15,208 nucleotides of DNA from Desulfobacteraceae bacterium (lineage in GTDB: Bacteria; Desulfobacterota; Desulfobacteria; Desulfobacterales; JAABSP01): the NCBI GenBank assembly GCA_011390035.1, contig JAABTE010000025.1, positions 1 to 15,208 of the forward strand, given 5' to 3'. Positions 12,811 through 15,208 of this stretch are shown here, piece by piece (the stretch's first letter is position 1; each line of letters opens with the position of its first letter). The translations under genes and the position numbers were made by a program. The notes below the pieces were generated by a model, which had not been told where the DNA came from, did not search any database, and was given only the letters and a program-made list of their open reading frames with translations.

Positions 12811-14255
12811 TCCGCGACTCCCAGGGGCAGGTGGATGGCGAACTCGGCCCCCCCGCCCGGCACGCTGTTTACGGTGATGCGGCCGCCGTGATCGGCGATG
12901 ATCCCGTGGCTGATGGACAGCCCGAGCCCCACGCCCCGGCCAACCGCCTTGGTTGTGAAAAAGGGCTCGAAGAGGCGGTCCCGGATGGCCTCCGGAACCC
13001 CCGGCCCCGTGTCCCGGACGCGGACCACCAGCTCCTGGCCGGCGCCCCCCGGCGCCGGGGCGCCCGCTTCCGACGAGCCGTCAGCCTTCCCGTCAGCCTT
13101 CCCGGCCGCCTTCCCGTCAACCTTCCCGTCAGCCTTACCGTCAGCCTTCCCGTCAGCCTTACCGGCCGCCTTCCCGTCAGACTTCAGGTCCCGGGCCTCG
13201 GTCTCGATCACGATCCGTCCTTCCGGCCCCTCCAGGACCGCGTCGATGGCGTTTGACAGGATGTTGAGAAACACCTGGTTGAGCCGGCCCGGATAGCACA
13301 TCAGCACCGGCGCTTCTCCGTAGCGCCGCTCCACGGTCACCGAGTCCCGGAGCCGGTGGCTCAGCAGCATCAGGGCCGCGTCCAGGTTCTCGTGAACATC
13401 CACCGCCTTTTTGGCCTCCTCGTCCATTCGGGAGAAGAGCCGAAGGCCCGTGACGATGTCCGCGGTGCGCCGGGCGCCGGTGCGGATGTTTTCCAGCAGG
13501 GCGTCGATGCCCTGGCGCAGGTCATCCAGGTCCAGGGTCCGCCGCGCTTCGGCCGCCGCCCCCAGCCGCTCGGCCGCCTCCGGGGCGTCCGGCGAAACCG
13601 GCAGGGCCTCGCAGGCGTTTACAAAGCGCATCAGATCCGCCAGCAGGTTGCTCAACCCGGCGATGCCCGACACGATGAAGTTTATGGGATTGTTGATCTC
13701 GTGGGCGATGCCGGCGGTTAGCACGCCGAGGGAGGCCATCTTCTCCGACTGGATCAACTGGATCTGGGCCGCCTTCAGATTGGCCATGGCGGCCTCCAGT
13801 TTTTCGTTCTTGTCCCGCAGGTCCGCCCCCTGGCGCCGCAGCCGGATGTGTGTGTCCACCCGGGCCCGGATCTCCTCGAAGTGGAAGGGCTTGGTGACGT
13901 AATCGACGCCGCCGGCGCCAAAGGCCCGCACCTTGTCGAGGGTCTCGGCAAGGGCGCTGATGAAAATAACGGGCACGTCCCGGGTCCGCTCGTCGGCCTT
14001 CAGGGCCTCGCACACGTCATAGCCGTCCATCTCGGGCATGGCGATGTCCAGCAGGATCACGTCGGGCGGGTCCTTTTGGGCCGCCCGTATCGCCATGGCG
14101 CCCCGGGGGAAGGGCCGCACTATGTAGCCCCGGTCCCCCAGCATCTTTTCCAGAAGCCGCAGATTGGCCGGCGCGTCGTCCACCACGATCACGCAGCCGC
14201 CGTCCAATGCCGGCGCCGGCGCCGACGCCCCTGTCTGATAGATTGACTCGCTCAT
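12807..14255 (-). CDS. Cytoplasmic REC-HisKA-HATPase hybrid kinase with a KxxG repeat insert
   Basis: 482 residues. The N-terminal receiver (20-135) has Asp70 in LLDIAMPEMDG and Lys122. A coiled linker (about 140-172) leads to the H-box GIAHEINNP with His185. A long insertion sits inside the HisKA region (about 215-260). The ATPase domain has an N-box (LNILSNAIDAV, 330-340), G1 DTGPGV (415-420), F-box FEPFFTT (429-435) and G2 GVGLGL (441-446). Between the N- and G1-boxes a loop is expanded by nine KxxG tetrapeptides (358-393) from a 12-bp minisatellite. No membrane segment is present. ATG 14255 follows GGGGAGGGG and overlaps the stop of the upstream kinase by ATGA. All catalytic motifs are intact, so it is probably active despite the insert. 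Confidence 0.95.
   Translation of the reverse strand: MSESIYQTGASAPAPALDGGCVIVVDDAPANLRLLEKMLGDRGYIVRPFPRGAMAIRAAQKDPPDVILLDIAMPEMDGYDVCEALKADERTRDVPVIFISALAETLDKVRAFGAGGVDYVTKPFHFEEIRARVDTHIRLRRQGADLRDKNEKLEAAMANLKAAQIQLIQSEKMASLGVLTAGIAHEINNPINFIVSGIAGLSNLLADLMRFVNACEALPVSPDAPEAAERLGAAAEARRTLDLDDLRQGIDALLENIRTGARRTADIVTGLRLFSRMDEEAKKAVDVHENLDAALMLLSHRLRDSVTVERRYGEAPVLMCYPGRLNQVFLNILSNAIDAVLEGPEGRIVIETEARDLKSDGKAAGKADGKADGKADGKVDGKAAGKADGKADGSSEAGAPAPGGAGQELVVRVRDTGPGVPEAIRDRLFEPFFTTKAVGRGVGLGLSISHGIIADHGGRITVNSVPGGGAEFAIHLPLGVAE
13078..13185 (-). repeat. 12-bp minisatellite, nine in-frame copies inside the ATPase domain
   Basis: Nine consecutive 12-bp units (plus-strand consensus CCGTCAGCCTTC) encode, in coding order, KSDG, KAAG, three KADG, KVDG, KAAG and two KADG. 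The array lies between the N-box strand (GRIVIETEARDL) and the G1 strand (ELVVRVRDTG), so it lengthens a surface loop and leaves the nucleotide-binding motifs intact. Contraction or expansion would keep the frame. Confidence 0.92.
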
Positions 14256-15208
14256 GACGTCCCCTCCCCTTTTCCGCCGGACAGCCGGCCGGCGTCGGCC
14301 GCGGCGCCGTCGAACAGGGCCGCGAGCCGGTCGTATTCATACCCTCGGGCCAGCGCCGCCAGGGCCCGTCCCAGCGCGGGGTCCTCTTCGGCCACCGCCG
14401 CTATCTCCTCGCTCAACCGATCCATGTAGCCGCCCTCCGTGGCCGCGCGCATCCGCTCGATCCGCTCCGGGGAAAGGGCCGCAAGGGCCGCCGCATCAGC
14501 CGATGCCTCTCCCCCATCCGGCCTGTTATCATAGCTCAGGCTCAGGTGGCGGGCCAGTGAACCCAGCACCTCGGCCTCCCGAAAGGGCTTGCGGATGAAT
14601 TCGTCGGCGCCGTATTCCAGCACCGCCAGGCGCTCCTCCTCCAGGGCGCTGGCGGAAACGGCGATGATGGCCGCGCCGCCGCCGTCCGGCAGGGATTTGA
14701 TGCGCCGGGTTACGGCCACGCCGTCCATCACCGGCATCCGGATGTCCAGCAGGATGGCGTGGGGCCGAAAGGCCGCGTGAAGGTCCATGGCCTCGGCGCC
14801 GTTTTCCGCTGTGGCCACCGTGTAGCCGGCGCGGGTCAGGAATTTTTCCAGGATGTCCCGGTTGGTCTTTTTATCGTCCACCACCAGTATCCGCCATTCG
14901 GGGCCGCCCGGCGGCAGGCGGCGGAACTCCTCGGGGGGCGGACGGCTTTCCGGTTCCGCCCCGGCCTCGGCAACGGGCAGGCGAACCGTGAAGATGCTGC
15001 CCCGCCCGGCCCGGCTTTCCACCCGGATGTCGCCGCCCAGCAGGCGGGCGTACCTGCGGCTGATGGCCAGGCCCAGGCCGGTGCCCTCGATGTTCCGGTC
15101 CCCCGATTTCTGCTCGAAGGATCCAAAGATCGTTTCCAGCTCCGCCTCGGCGATGCCCATGCCCGTGTCGGTCACGGCCACCGTCAGCGCCATCGACCCG
15201 TCGGCGGC
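14252..15208 (-). CDS. Hybrid histidine kinase, C-terminal part (N-terminus beyond the window)
   Basis: The frame is open to the right edge, and the 5 codons before the first internal ATG (15193) are also coding-like, so the gene starts outside. Visible from that ATG: the end of a HATPase domain with G1 DTGMGI (9-14), an F-box variant FGSFEQ (23-28) and G2 GTGLGL (37-42). A receiver follows (about 101-217) with Asp150 in LLDIRMPVMDG and Lys202. A helical C-terminal region (236-300) resembles the tails of BarA-like hybrid kinases but lacks a clear HPt His motif. The stop overlaps the start of the next kinase by ATGA. It is the first of the three co-transcribed kinases seen here; its sensor domain is not in the window. 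Confidence 0.93.
   Translation of the reverse strand, partial: AADGSMALTVAVTDTGMGIAEAELETIFGSFEQKSGDRNIEGTGLGLAISRRYARLLGGDIRVESRAGRGSIFTVRLPVAEAGAEPESRPPPEEFRRLPPGGPEWRILVVDDKKTNRDILEKFLTRAGYTVATAENGAEAMDLHAAFRPHAILLDIRMPVMDGVAVTRRIKSLPDGGGAAIIAVSASALEEERLAVLEYGADEFIRKPFREAEVLGSLARHLSLSYDNRPDGGEASADAAALAALSPERIERMRAATEGGYMDRLSEEIAAVAEEDPALGRALAALARGYEYDRLAALFDGAAADAGRLSGGKGEGTS

Noticed and set aside
13078..13185. CRISPR-like array
   Set aside because: The repeats are 12 bp, directly adjacent with no spacers, and in frame inside a kinase gene.

Overview
The window looks like a piece of a GC-rich chromosome from a deltaproteobacterium in the broad sense (Desulfobacterota or Myxococcota-like). 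Four things point there. There is an MglA-type polarity GTPase beside MglB-type roadblock proteins. The elongation factor G belongs to the clade shared by spirochaetes, planctomycetes, deltaproteobacteria and mitochondria (spdEFG1/mtEFG1). There are several multi-domain hybrid histidine kinases. Strong AGGAGG-type ribosome sites and sigma70-like promoters occur throughout. I saw no rRNA, tRNA, CRISPR array, insertion sequence or prophage; the 'holin' family name of one gene is a family label only.

Layout. 1-1478 (-): glucose-6-phosphate isomerase, cut by the left edge. 1479-1922: a 444-bp divergent intergenic region with a palindrome, a spaced 12-bp repeat and a textbook sigma70 promoter reading right. 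1923-4921 (+): a five-gene operon of MglB-like roadblock, MglA GTPase, second MglB-like roadblock, a helical adaptor-like protein of unknown function, and a zinc-ribbon/FHA protein. 5016-7857 (-): a RecA/KaiC-like P-loop ATPase downstream of EF-G. EF-G has its own promoter followed by an intrinsic-terminator-like hairpin in the leader. 8081-8467 (-): a short FKBP/SlyD-like protein with a Cys/His tail, also with a terminator-like hairpin in its leader. 8711-10774 (+): a three-gene envelope-associated operon (DUF883-like, DUF1469/holin-X, DUF3618) resembling E. coli yqjD-yqjE. 10798-15208 (-): three hybrid histidine kinases joined by 4-nt ATGA overlaps, the first cut by the right edge.

The most interesting part is the MglA operon. 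The two roadblock proteins are close paralogues that flank the GTPase. They end where myxobacterial MglB would carry a C-terminal extension, and the fourth gene carries two short acidic motifs resembling that extension. Four consecutive genes start with TTG. This suggests a polarity or positioning switch in which roadblock heterodimers and a separate adaptor control MglA, with the FHA protein as a possible phospho-dependent reader. That functional scheme is inference. Secondary points of interest are the two leader terminators and two in-frame 12-bp minisatellites placed in neighbouring kinase genes.
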